This document shows positions 1 through 6,476 of a stretch of 12,204 bases of DNA, piece by piece. Made by a program: the position numbers and the translations under genes. Source of the stretch: an uncultured Actinomycetes bacterium (GTDB lineage: Bacteria; Actinomycetota; Actinomycetes; Nanopelagicales; Nanopelagicaceae). Position 1 is the stretch's first letter. The number at the start of each line of letters is the position of its first letter. The stretch covers positions 1 through 12,204 of the forward strand of contig CAIWXY010000198.1 in assembly GCA_903916775.1 (NCBI GenBank), in the 5' to 3' direction. The notes below the pieces were generated by a model. That model did no database searches and had not been told where the DNA came from. It worked only from the letters and a program-made list of their open reading frames with translations.

Positions 1-708
1 CACTCCAGTAGAGGTATTGGTCAGAGTGTCAGCTTTGCTGTTGTAGACATACTCCTCTGTGAAAAGTGATGCTGATGTCTCGGTTTGCGGTTCAATAACT
101 CCGACATTGCCAGGCAGCGGCATTTTAAGAGAATTGATTTGGTCACCGAGATTTGCGGCTTGATCAGCTGTGTAAGGCTTGAAGCCTGCAACTGATGCGG
201 CATCTCCGTTGGCGGCTGCCCCAAATTCGCCTGGAGCCAAGGCTACGACACCTTGTGCATTGCCGATAAAGGACTGCTTGGTTGCTGGGTTAGTCAGTAA
301 TGCGGTTAATTCACCGTTCTTGGTACCAAGGACCATGTCATACGTCGTATTTTTAGAATCTGGAGTAAGCCCATTGGAAAGAATCGAAGCGATAGCTTCA
401 GATTTGGAAACCTCGTTGCCAGTCTGAAAATTAAAAGCCGACATACTCACTGTGTAAAGAACGGGTATCAGTACAAAAAGCACCATCAGAATCAAACCGG
501 GAGTAAGAAACTTGAGTGGCACAGGTTTTTTTGCAAAGTAAACGTAATTAATAATGCAAAATATGAGAACAGTAGCTAACTGGATGACTCCAGAGTGTTT
601 GGCAAGCGCCGACAAAAACATCCAAACAAGCAGCGCATCGATAACTGCCATGAAGAGGATTTTTGACACAAGAGCAGCAACTCCAGTAAAACCTGATAGC
701 CGGTGCAT
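1..708 (-). CDS. malF: MalF-like sugar ABC transporter permease (partial, C-terminus cut by window edge)
   Basis: Inner-membrane permease subunit of a maltose/oligosaccharide-type ABC importer, expected to work with the adjacent binding protein and with a second permease and ATPase not in the window. The reading frame is open from ATG 708 to the left edge (236 residues). The start is fixed by a strong Shine-Dalgarno, GGAGGAG, 5 nt upstream. Three hydrophobic segments lie at about residues 17-36, 41-58 and 68-86, followed by a polar stretch of at least 140 residues that should lie outside the membrane. This matches the MalF plan of three N-terminal helices followed by a large extracytoplasmic P2 loop, rather than the short loops of most sugar permeases. 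It lies 112 nt downstream of malE on the same strand, behind a terminator hairpin. The conserved EAA loop would lie outside the window, so the subfamily rests on topology and context. Confidence 0.8.
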   Translation of the reverse strand, partial: MHRLSGFTGVAALVSKILFMAVIDALLVWMFLSALAKHSGVIQLATVLIFCIINYVYFAKKPVPLKFLTPGLILMVLFVLIPVLYTVSMSAFNFQTGNEVSKSEAIASILSNGLTPDSKNTTYDMVLGTKNGELTALLTNPATKQSFIGNAQGVVALAPGEFGAAANGDAASVAGFKPYTADQAANLGDQINSLKMPLPGNVGVIEPQTETSASLFTEEYVYNSKADTLTNTSTGV

Positions 709-768
709 CTTCTCTCCTCCTGACAATTATTCTGGCAATTGTGGTGTAAATCTATTATGGAATCCAAG

Positions 769-803
769 AAAAAAACTTGCCAGCAATTTTAGCTGGCAAG
801 TTT
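769..803 (-). terminator. Intrinsic terminator / attenuating hairpin between malE and malF
   Basis: A perfect 12-bp inverted repeat (773-784 with 792-803, arms AAACTTGCCAGC/GCTGGCAAGTTT) closes a 7-nt loop. On the minus-strand transcript it is followed by a run of seven T (775 down to 769). It sits about 20 nt after the malE stop and 60 nt before the malF start. It should end most malE transcripts and protect their 3' end, giving more binding protein than permease, as is common in importer operons. The excess is inference. Confidence 0.85.
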
Positions 804-820
804 CTTCCTTTATAACTTTT

Positions 821-2074
821 TTACTTTAGAGCGTCTGCAAAGTCTTTCTGCTCAATAGAGGCAGCAAGATCTGCAGATGTAGAGAGATCCTTACCTTGGG
901 TAAGAACTGCACTCCATAGGCTTGAGATTGTTGCATACCAAGCTGTTCCGCCGGCAGCATCGTTCAAAAGTAGATCTACCTGTGGTTGACCATGTAGGAA
1001 TGCGTTTCCAACGGCGATTGTGTTGGGATCTGTTGCTGCTGCTACTGCAGCTGACGATGCAGGTGGGCGCTGAGATAGCTTAGACATCGCCAATTGACCC
1101 TGTGTTGATGCGAACCAGTTAACAAGAAGTTGACGTGCACCAATCGCAACACCATGTGTGCTTGCAAATGATGTGAGATAAGCACCGGTGTAACCAATGA
1201 ACTGTGCGCCGTATGTGCCAGCCTTAACACCAGGAATTGCAGAAATTCCAAAGTTAATTCCCTTTGCAGTCATTCCTGCATAGTTCCACGCACCGGTAAT
1301 AGCGAATGGAATCTTCCCAGCATCGAAATCAGCCAAACATGCTTCAGGTGCTGGATCTGCATAACCCTGCCAGAATCCATTTGTCTTTCCATCTGCACCC
1401 AAGAGATATGTCTTGGCGTTGCTGATCATTGTTGGGTTGTTAACTTCAACAGTTGAGTAGTTAGGCTTGCCCTTTGAGATATCCCAGGCGCCGCCGCCAA
1501 GTGCGTTCATAACTGCCACGTCTTCCCATGATCCGTCAACGGTGCAGAGACCGGCTGTCAGACCTTTAGCTGACTTGTTGGTAAGATAGTAGTTCACCAT
1601 TGAAGCGAATGATGTTGGTGCAGTTGGTACGAGAGCCTTGTTGTACTCAAGTGCAGCGCCATCGGTATCTAGTGGTATTCCATAGATATGGTTATTTGAA
1701 GAAACGAAACTAATTGCGCCTGATGGGAATGAGTTTGCGGTTGATCCGAGTTGGATTGGAGCAAGCTTTCCGCTTTGAACATCGGAATCAAGATTTAGCG
1801 CTCCTGCATAAATGTCTGGAGCTGTTGCGGCTGTTGCATTAGCCCAAGCACTTTGAAGTGCGTTGAGTGATGAGAAAAATTTAACGTTGATTTTGTAGCC
1901 AGGAACAATTGAAGTATTTCCCTGGAGCAAAGTTGTTAACTGTGGACCACGCTGGTCATCAGCCCAAATTGTGAGAGTGCGAGATGCTGCGTTTGCGGCT
2001 GGCACCAACATCGCGGACGCAATAAGCGCGGCACTGGCGAGCGCGCCGATCACTCCAAGTTGCTTCTTTTTCAT
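821..2074 (-). CDS. malE: MalE-like extracellular solute-binding protein (family 1)
   Basis: Secreted binding protein that delivers a sugar, probably a malto-oligosaccharide, to the ABC importer encoded downstream. The start at ATG 2074 is chosen because GGAGG lies 5 nt upstream and the product then begins MKKKQLG, a classical signal peptide: basic N-end, hydrophobic core to about residue 26, and an ANA|A-type cleavage site near residue 29. The longer frame from 2086 would place that Shine-Dalgarno inside the gene. The mature protein opens with LTIWADDQRGPQL, typical of MalE, and contains the family-like ITGAWNYAG around the middle. At 417 residues it has the usual family length. No lipobox cysteine is present, so it seems to be released rather than lipid-anchored. 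The divergent LacI regulator and its operator suggest repression without the sugar. The exact ligand cannot be read from sequence. Confidence 0.88.
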   Translation of the reverse strand: MKKKQLGVIGALASAALIASAMLVPAANAASRTLTIWADDQRGPQLTTLLQGNTSIVPGYKINVKFFSSLNALQSAWANATAATAPDIYAGALNLDSDVQSGKLAPIQLGSTANSFPSGAISFVSSNNHIYGIPLDTDGAALEYNKALVPTAPTSFASMVNYYLTNKSAKGLTAGLCTVDGSWEDVAVMNALGGGAWDISKGKPNYSTVEVNNPTMISNAKTYLLGADGKTNGFWQGYADPAPEACLADFDAGKIPFAITGAWNYAGMTAKGINFGISAIPGVKAGTYGAQFIGYTGAYLTSFASTHGVAIGARQLLVNWFASTQGQLAMSKLSQRPPASSAAVAAATDPNTIAVGNAFLHGQPQVDLLLNDAAGGTAWYATISSLWSAVLTQGKDLSTSADLAASIEQKDFADALK

Positions 2075-2120
2075 GCATTCCTCCATAAAAGTAGATTGAA
2101 TCGAAGTCGATCAATCGTTG

Positions 2121-2140
2121 TTCTCGACACGTGTCGAAAA
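2121..2140. promoter_or_regulatory. Predicted LacI-family operator between malE and lacI
   Basis: TCGACACGTGTCGA (2124-2137) is a perfect 14-bp palindrome centred on CG. It extends to 20 bp (2121-2140) with only the pair 2123/2138 mismatched. Even-length, CG-centred palindromes of this kind are standard LacI-family operators. It lies about 47 bp upstream of the malE start and 83 bp upstream of the regulator start, so one site could control both divergent promoters. Binding is inferred. Confidence 0.7.
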
Positions 2141-2145
2141 CTTTG

Positions 2146-2154
2146 TGCTACTGT
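2146..2154 (+). promoter_or_regulatory. Possible extended -10 promoter of the lacI-type gene
   Basis: TGC followed by TACTGT (2149-2154) resembles an extended -10 element. No good -35 box is visible, and the spot where one would lie overlaps the operator palindrome, which would fit autorepression. This is a weak match without support beyond position. Confidence 0.3.
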
Positions 2155-2207
2155 AGAACAGTTCGTCCCTGTAGGGAAGGAACTTTGGGGCAATTGGAGC
2201 AATTGTT

Positions 2208-2222
2208 ATGAAAAGTTTATAG
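2208..2222 (+). other. Four-codon leader ORF abutting the lacI-type start
   Basis: ATG at 2208 opens a four-residue frame (M-K-S-L) whose TAG stop (2220-2222) touches the regulator's ATG at 2223. A GGAG at 2196-2199 is spaced 8 nt before the mini-ORF, while the regulator itself has no well-placed Shine-Dalgarno. Ribosomes may load at the mini-ORF and reinitiate on the regulator gene. Chance occurrence is possible. Confidence 0.35.
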
Positions 2223-3248
2223 ATGGCTACACGTGCAGATGTAGCCAAGCTCGCTGGAGTCTCGGCAAGCACCGTCTCCTACGCCCTCACCGGCGAGCGC
2301 TCGATAAAGCCCGAAACCAGGGAACGAATCCTTAAAGCTGTAGCCGAGCTCAATTATGTTCCTCATTTTGCCGCCGGGGCCCTTGCTGGCAAGAAGGCCA
2401 ATGCCCTCGCATTACTCTTCGCCGGCCGCGAGCTTTCCATTAGTCCAGTTGCGCTCGAATATGTGACCGGAGCGATTAAGGCAGCACGCGATCGTGGGTA
2501 TCACCTCATTTTGTGGCCGAGTGATGAGACGGCGCTTCTTGATATCCAACGATTCTCCCAATCTGGTTTTCTTGGTGGTGTCCTACTCATGGAAATTGAG
2601 CTCGACGACGAGAGAGTCGCGATTTTAGAGAAAAATGAAATCCCACTCACAATGATCGGTCGCACCGAAAATCCTGGCGTGACTCCATTCGTTGATCGAG
2701 ACTTTGCCGAAGTTGCACGAAACTCATTCACATACTTACATGAACTGGGTCATGAAAAAATTGCTCTTCTTACACATCATAGGAGCCACGAGAGTTCGAC
2801 TCTCAGCGTTGATGAGAGATTTAGGCGGGAGATGTTCCTCGCAGCACGGACTCAAGGGATAGCACTCACTGAAATAACCTCCGAGAACTCTGCTGCTTCT
2901 GGTCGCCAAGCTTTTATCCAACTGCGCGAACAAAATTCTGATGTAACTGCACTTATCTCCCTTCCCGACCTATCTACTATTGGATTTCTCAGTGCAGCAA
3001 AGGAGTTTAGACTTAACATCCCCAAGGATTTTTCAGTTCTCGCAGTGAATACTCCTGATTCGCAGCTAGGCATGGCATGGCCTCCTCTCACTACCATTAA
3101 AGTACCCGCAAGTGAGATGGGTGGGGCTGCTGCAGATATATTGATCGACAAGCTGGAAGAAAAACCAGAGCAACGCACCCAACAACTCTGGGGTGGAGAG
3201 CTAGCAATACGTGGAACTACATCGATTGCTCCTAGACTTGACTCATGA
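2223..3248 (+). CDS. LacI-family transcriptional regulator, probable repressor of the adjacent sugar importer
   Basis: Cytoplasmic DNA-binding regulator of 341 residues, the normal LacI-family length. The helix-turn-helix is at residues 4-23 (RADVAKLAGVSASTVSYAL). It is followed by the hinge region with the typical NYVP (44-47) and ALAGKK (53-58), where the leucine would insert into the minor groove of the operator. From about residue 61 a periplasmic-binding-protein-like ligand domain follows. The gene is divergent from malE across a 148-bp spacer that holds a CG-centred palindrome, so the simplest reading is a maltose-type repressor that also limits itself. The effector is unknown. The start is the only ATG that keeps the whole HTH. 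Its stop overlaps the following DUF805 gene by 4 nt (ATGA). Confidence 0.9.
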   Translation: MATRADVAKLAGVSASTVSYALTGERSIKPETRERILKAVAELNYVPHFAAGALAGKKANALALLFAGRELSISPVALEYVTGAIKAARDRGYHLILWPSDETALLDIQRFSQSGFLGGVLLMEIELDDERVAILEKNEIPLTMIGRTENPGVTPFVDRDFAEVARNSFTYLHELGHEKIALLTHHRSHESSTLSVDERFRREMFLAARTQGIALTEITSENSAASGRQAFIQLREQNSDVTALISLPDLSTIGFLSAAKEFRLNIPKDFSVLAVNTPDSQLGMAWPPLTTIKVPASEMGGAAADILIDKLEEKPEQRTQQLWGGELAIRGTTSIAPRLDS

Positions 3249-3568
3249 TCAACGCAGTAAAACTTGGCTTTGCCAAATATGGAGATTTCAAAGGTCGTTC
3301 TACTCGCTCTGAATATTGGTACTGGTATCTCTTCACAATTATTGCGGTGTACGGGGCTGGCATTATCGATACTTCACTATCAAAGACTGGAACGCTGCTA
3401 GAGACGGTTGTTACCCTCGCAATCGCATTTCCTACACTCTGCGTTGGAATTAGACGCATGCATGACACTGGACATCGTGGGTGGTGGTTATTGCTTCCGA
3501 TCGTTAATTTTATTTTCCTTGTTTCACCCAGCGGTGACGATAACCAGTATGGAGCACGTCCACTTTAG
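3245..3568 (+). CDS. DUF805 family small membrane protein
   Basis: Integral membrane protein of 107 residues with no known biochemical role (family related to E. coli YhaH). Family hallmarks are present: GRSTRSEYWYWYLF near the N-terminus (residues 18-31), then the central RRMHDTGHRGWWLLLP (69-84), close to the family's R-R-x-H-D-x-G-x-x-G-W-W core. Three hydrophobic segments lie at about 26-41, 53-67 and 80-94. A polar tail ends NQYGARPL, also usual for the family. The ATG overlaps the regulator's stop by 4 nt, so translation is probably coupled and the protein made with the regulator. It converges on nnrD with only 12 nt between the stop codons and no visible terminator. Confidence 0.88.
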   Translation: MINAVKLGFAKYGDFKGRSTRSEYWYWYLFTIIAVYGAGIIDTSLSKTGTLLETVVTLAIAFPTLCVGIRRMHDTGHRGWWLLLPIVNFIFLVSPSGDDNQYGARPL

Positions 3569-3580
3569 AGAGCGAAAGAA

Positions 3581-4342
3581 CTAGCGATCAACTTTTGCTA
3601 ATTGCTCTAATACATCAGTAGCTGTTACGGGTGCATACTTTTTAGCAGCCAACTTTCCCCCAGCCGCATGCATCCTTACTGCTTTATGCAAAACTTCTAA
3701 GACAAGGCTCTTGCTATCTGGTTTCCACGAAGCGAGCATTGAACCAAGCAAGCCAGCCAAAATATCTCCAGTACCGGCGGTTGCTAATTCCGGTCCGCCA
3801 CTGTCCTCAACAATGAGCTCACCATCAGGCGAAGCGATTACGGTCTCTTCCCCCTTGAGCACAACAAAGGTATTTAATTTCTTAGCTATCTCGAGCGCAC
3901 CGATCTTTCTTGAGGCCAGATCGCTATCGATAGTGAATCCCAGAGTTCTGGCCTCACCCAGATGCGGCGTTATGACTTTCCATTGTGCATTGATGTCGTT
4001 CACACGAGACATCGCCACAGAATCCAGGACAGCATAATCGGAGGCAGGGATTTGGAAATTCTTGGGCAATTGTGGAGCTCCCGAACCGATGACCCAAGCA
4101 TCAACCGCAATATTGGCAACTTTCTTACGAAGCACAACATCGGGATAGGCACGCACGACCATGAATGCAGGTAGTCGATCAAGCGTCAAGTAATTTATGT
4201 ATCCCGCGCCACCGCGCCTAGCGCCGCCCACGCACAAAACTGCCGCACCCGAATATGCACGGCTTCCGGCAACTACACAGACTGTGCCATGCGAATACTT
4301 ATGGGCATTGCTGGGCAGAGATTTGAGAAATTTATTGGCCAT
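3581..4342 (-). CDS. nnrD: ADP-dependent NAD(P)H-hydrate dehydratase
   Basis: Repair enzyme that dehydrates damaged NAD(P)H (S-NAD(P)HX) back to NAD(P)H at the expense of ADP, in the cytoplasm. Ribokinase-like fold. Motifs counted from ATG 4342: KYSHGTVCVVAGSRAYSGAA (15-34), the TPHLGE segment (125-130) and ATAGTGDILAGLLGS (187-201) with the expected catalytic Asp193. A frame open to 4468 would add 42 residues overlapping the tryptophan dioxygenase gene, and those do not resemble the family. The start at 4342 gives 253 residues and leaves 7 nt after the upstream stop. There is no Shine-Dalgarno, so coupling to the upstream gene is likely. It is slightly short and has no fused NnrE epimerase domain, unlike E. 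coli. It is last in the kynU-TDO operon, which hints at a link to nicotinamide or tryptophan metabolism, but chance adjacency is possible. Confidence 0.87.
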   Translation of the reverse strand: MANKFLKSLPSNAHKYSHGTVCVVAGSRAYSGAAVLCVGGARRGGAGYINYLTLDRLPAFMVVRAYPDVVLRKKVANIAVDAWVIGSGAPQLPKNFQIPASDYAVLDSVAMSRVNDINAQWKVITPHLGEARTLGFTIDSDLASRKIGALEIAKKLNTFVVLKGEETVIASPDGELIVEDSGGPELATAGTGDILAGLLGSMLASWKPDSKSLVLEVLHKAVRMHAAGGKLAAKKYAPVTATDVLEQLAKVDR

Positions 4343-4349
4343 TTTTGCG

Positions 4350-5141
4350 CTACAGACGATCTCGAACTGCCCACAGATCCGTAAAAACAGGACGATGGAG
4401 GGTGGAGGCGAGGTAATCGACCCCAGATGAACCGCCCGTACCGGTCTTGTGGCCGATTGTTCGCTCAACCATTTTTACATGGCGATATCGCCACTCCTGC
4501 AAACCCTCATCGATATCAATAAGACGCTCGCAGATCATGGATGTCTCAGGGTCGTTGTGGTGAATATCGACCAAGATATCTTGGACTTCCTGATTAGGTA
4601 TGTAGTGAGATGAGAAATCTCGAACTAAATATTGCTGCGGGATTATGTGACCTCGCTGAGAAAAATAGACCAACGCTGAATCCCAGAGCGCTCTGCGTTG
4701 AGTGATCTCAGCGATCTTCTCTTGAGCAGCAGGTGGAAGATGCCCCGCCATTTTAGAGTCGCGCCGACCTAAGATTGCCTCTACTTCACGGAACTGGGCA
4801 GATTGAAAGCCTGATGATGAAGAGAGAAAATTTCTAAAGGAATTGAATTGAAGCGGAGTCATCGTCTCCAAAATATCAACTTGTGAAACACAGACTTTCA
4901 AAATGGTGCGAATTCTGCCCAACGTGGCAAGCGCTTTGTAGGTCTCTCCAGATTCAAGGGAGGATTGTGCAAAAGATAATTCATGAAGTAGTTGCTTAAA
5001 CCAGAGCTCGTAAGTTTGATGGATAACAATAAATACCATCTCATCATGCTCTGCTGGTTCCGAAAGCATTCTCTGCAAATTAAGCAGTTCATCGACTGCC
5101 AGATAAGACGTATAAGTCAGCGCGGAATCGTAAGTACTCAT
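4350..5141 (-). CDS. kynA: Tryptophan 2,3-dioxygenase
   Basis: Haem enzyme that oxidises L-tryptophan to N-formyl-L-kynurenine, the first and committed step of the kynurenine pathway; cytoplasmic and normally tetrameric. The 263-residue product carries the family signature HDEMVFIVIHQTYELWFKQ (32-50) with the distal His41, Arg103 in SFRNFL (expected substrate carboxylate contact), the proximal haem ligand His221 in YRHVKMVERTIG, and the substrate-binding loop GTGGSSG (234-240). All key residues are in place, so it should be active. The start overlaps the kynU stop by 4 nt (ATGA), with no separate Shine-Dalgarno, so translation is coupled. The operon lacks the kynurenine formamidase (kynB) that usually joins these two enzymes. 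Confidence 0.96.
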   Translation of the reverse strand: MSTYDSALTYTSYLAVDELLNLQRMLSEPAEHDEMVFIVIHQTYELWFKQLLHELSFAQSSLESGETYKALATLGRIRTILKVCVSQVDILETMTPLQFNSFRNFLSSSSGFQSAQFREVEAILGRRDSKMAGHLPPAAQEKIAEITQRRALWDSALVYFSQRGHIIPQQYLVRDFSSHYIPNQEVQDILVDIHHNDPETSMICERLIDIDEGLQEWRYRHVKMVERTIGHKTGTGGSSGVDYLASTLHRPVFTDLWAVRDRL

Positions 5142-6412
5142 GTGACTTTGATATTTTCGGCGTTGATTTTCTCGTATTGGCGAGTGCTCACCAAGTCGCG
5201 GAGCCGAGCAAATCCATCCCAGATCTCCACATAACTTGTTGGCAGCGGCGAGATCGCTACCCGAATGGAATTTGGTTCGCGATAATCGGGGATGACGTTT
5301 GCAAACTCTCGAAGGGCAATTGAGATTCTTTTTGCATCTGGATGAACAAGTGAGATATGTCCACCGCGCTCATGGGCTAGACGCGATGTATTCATCGTAA
5401 AACCAAGCGGAGCAAGCCATTCATCAAATAATTCGATCATCATCTGGGTTCCAATAGCGCACTTGCGATCGATCTCCTCGATCGTGGCCTCTTGGATCAT
5501 GCCAAAAGCACTCTGAATGCAACGTAGCCCTATGAGAGATGGGCTCGCTATTTGGAAACCTCTCATCCCATCGTTCTTTTCGAAGACTGGGCCCATTGCA
5601 AATTGATTGCGTTGTGCGAACCAGCCTTGGATAGGTGTCTTGAGCTCAGCCTGCACGCGCTTAGAAACATACATCCATGCTGGTGACCCTGGTCCAGAGT
5701 TTCCATACTTATATGTACAGCCAACGACGAGATCAACGCCTGATTCATCGAGCTTCATATCTATCGCACCAACTGCGTGGCTGGCATCCCAGATCGCGAG
5801 TGCGCCATATTCACGCGCCAATTCAGTGAGTGCCTTAATGTCATTGCGAGCACCAGATCGATATTGAATGACCTCAAAAGTTATGAAGGCGACATCCTCT
5901 GACATATATGGACGCAAGAGCTCAGGAGTGATGCGCTCGTGTGCGAATCCACTTCCCTCTTCATTATCAATCTCAATCAAATTAAGGCCATGACGCTCTG
6001 CAAACCCTTGCAAGATATATCTATCCGTTGGGAAATTCGCTTTATCGATAATGATTGTCTTGCGGCCTGGGCGTGCAGCAAGCGCCGCACCGACAAGCTG
6101 ATAAAAATTAACTGAGGTTGTGTCACATGCCAGAACTTGTCCTGGTGCCGCACCTAGCGCAGCTCGTCCAATGAGATCACCAACTGACTCGGCCTCATCG
6201 ATCCACTCTGCCCAGCCCTCAACAATGCGTGGGCCCCACTCCTGAGTCAAATAATTGTTAACGACTTCTATCGTTTTCTTCGGAAGGCGACCTAGTGAAT
6301 TGCCATCTAGGTAGCAAAGGTCTGGATCACTTATAACAAACTCGTTTTTATACTTCGCAAGCGGATCCTTAGAATCAAGGTTCAACGCATATTCTCTATC
6401 GGTGACTTTCAT
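5138..6412 (-). CDS. kynU: Kynureninase
   Basis: PLP-dependent hydrolase that cleaves L-kynurenine to anthranilate and L-alanine (or 3-hydroxykynurenine to 3-hydroxyanthranilate). The length of 424 residues is typical. Visible motifs are YLDGNSLG (34-41), FPTD (127-130), the PLP-contacting IWDASHAVGAID (207-218) with Asp209 and His212, and CTYKYGNSGPGSPAW (232-246), where Lys235 should form the Schiff base. Characterised enzymes usually read YKYLN there; the Gly at 237 is a small deviation. It is the first gene of the kynU-kynA-nnrD operon. No Shine-Dalgarno precedes ATG 6412, but a TACAGT box ends 6 nt upstream, so the message is probably leaderless. No 3-monooxygenase or 3-hydroxyanthranilate dioxygenase is nearby, which favours anthranilate as product. 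Confidence 0.95.
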   Translation of the reverse strand: MKVTDREYALNLDSKDPLAKYKNEFVISDPDLCYLDGNSLGRLPKKTIEVVNNYLTQEWGPRIVEGWAEWIDEAESVGDLIGRAALGAAPGQVLACDTTSVNFYQLVGAALAARPGRKTIIIDKANFPTDRYILQGFAERHGLNLIEIDNEEGSGFAHERITPELLRPYMSEDVAFITFEVIQYRSGARNDIKALTELAREYGALAIWDASHAVGAIDMKLDESGVDLVVGCTYKYGNSGPGSPAWMYVSKRVQAELKTPIQGWFAQRNQFAMGPVFEKNDGMRGFQIASPSLIGLRCIQSAFGMIQEATIEEIDRKCAIGTQMMIELFDEWLAPLGFTMNTSRLAHERGGHISLVHPDAKRISIALREFANVIPDYREPNSIRVAISPLPTSYVEIWDGFARLRDLVSTRQYEKINAENIKVT

Positions 6413-6418
6413 GTGAAT

Positions 6419-6424
6419 ACTGTA
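6419..6424 (-). promoter_or_regulatory. -10 box of a leaderless kynU promoter
   Basis: On the minus strand TACAGT is followed by exactly 6 nt (ATTCAC) and the kynU ATG. Actinobacterial leaderless promoters place TANNNT at this distance so that transcription begins at the A of the start codon. No clear -35 box is seen. No Shine-Dalgarno competes with this reading. Confidence 0.6.
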
Positions 6425-6464
6425 TCTCTGCTAACAGCGCTCGTACATCGCTTCGTTACAGGTC

Positions 6465-6470
6465 TATATT
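6465..6470 (+). promoter_or_regulatory. -10 box of a leaderless ABC exporter promoter
   Basis: TATATT is followed by exactly 6 nt (GAATCC) and the ATG of the ATPase gene, with no Shine-Dalgarno. It stands back to back with the kynU promoter in a 64-bp spacer; the two -10 boxes are 40 bp apart. A -35 box is not obvious. Confidence 0.6.
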
Positions 6471-6476
6471 GAATCC

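Noticed and set aside
2075..2086. Upstream ATG of malE adding MEEC, whose Cys might suggest a lipobox
   Set aside because: The GGAGG Shine-Dalgarno lies within this stretch and serves the ATG at 2074; a Cys before the hydrophobic core cannot be a lipobox.
2166..2177. TCCCTGTAGGGA hairpin and repeated CAATTG (2191-2205) in the lacI leader
   Set aside because: Short and with no matching copy near other genes; too little to call an operator or riboregulator.
4343..4468. N-terminal extension of nnrD to a 295-residue product
   Set aside because: It overlaps the conserved C-terminus of tryptophan dioxygenase in another frame and the extra 42 residues look non-native; the ATG at 4342 fits the family N-terminus.
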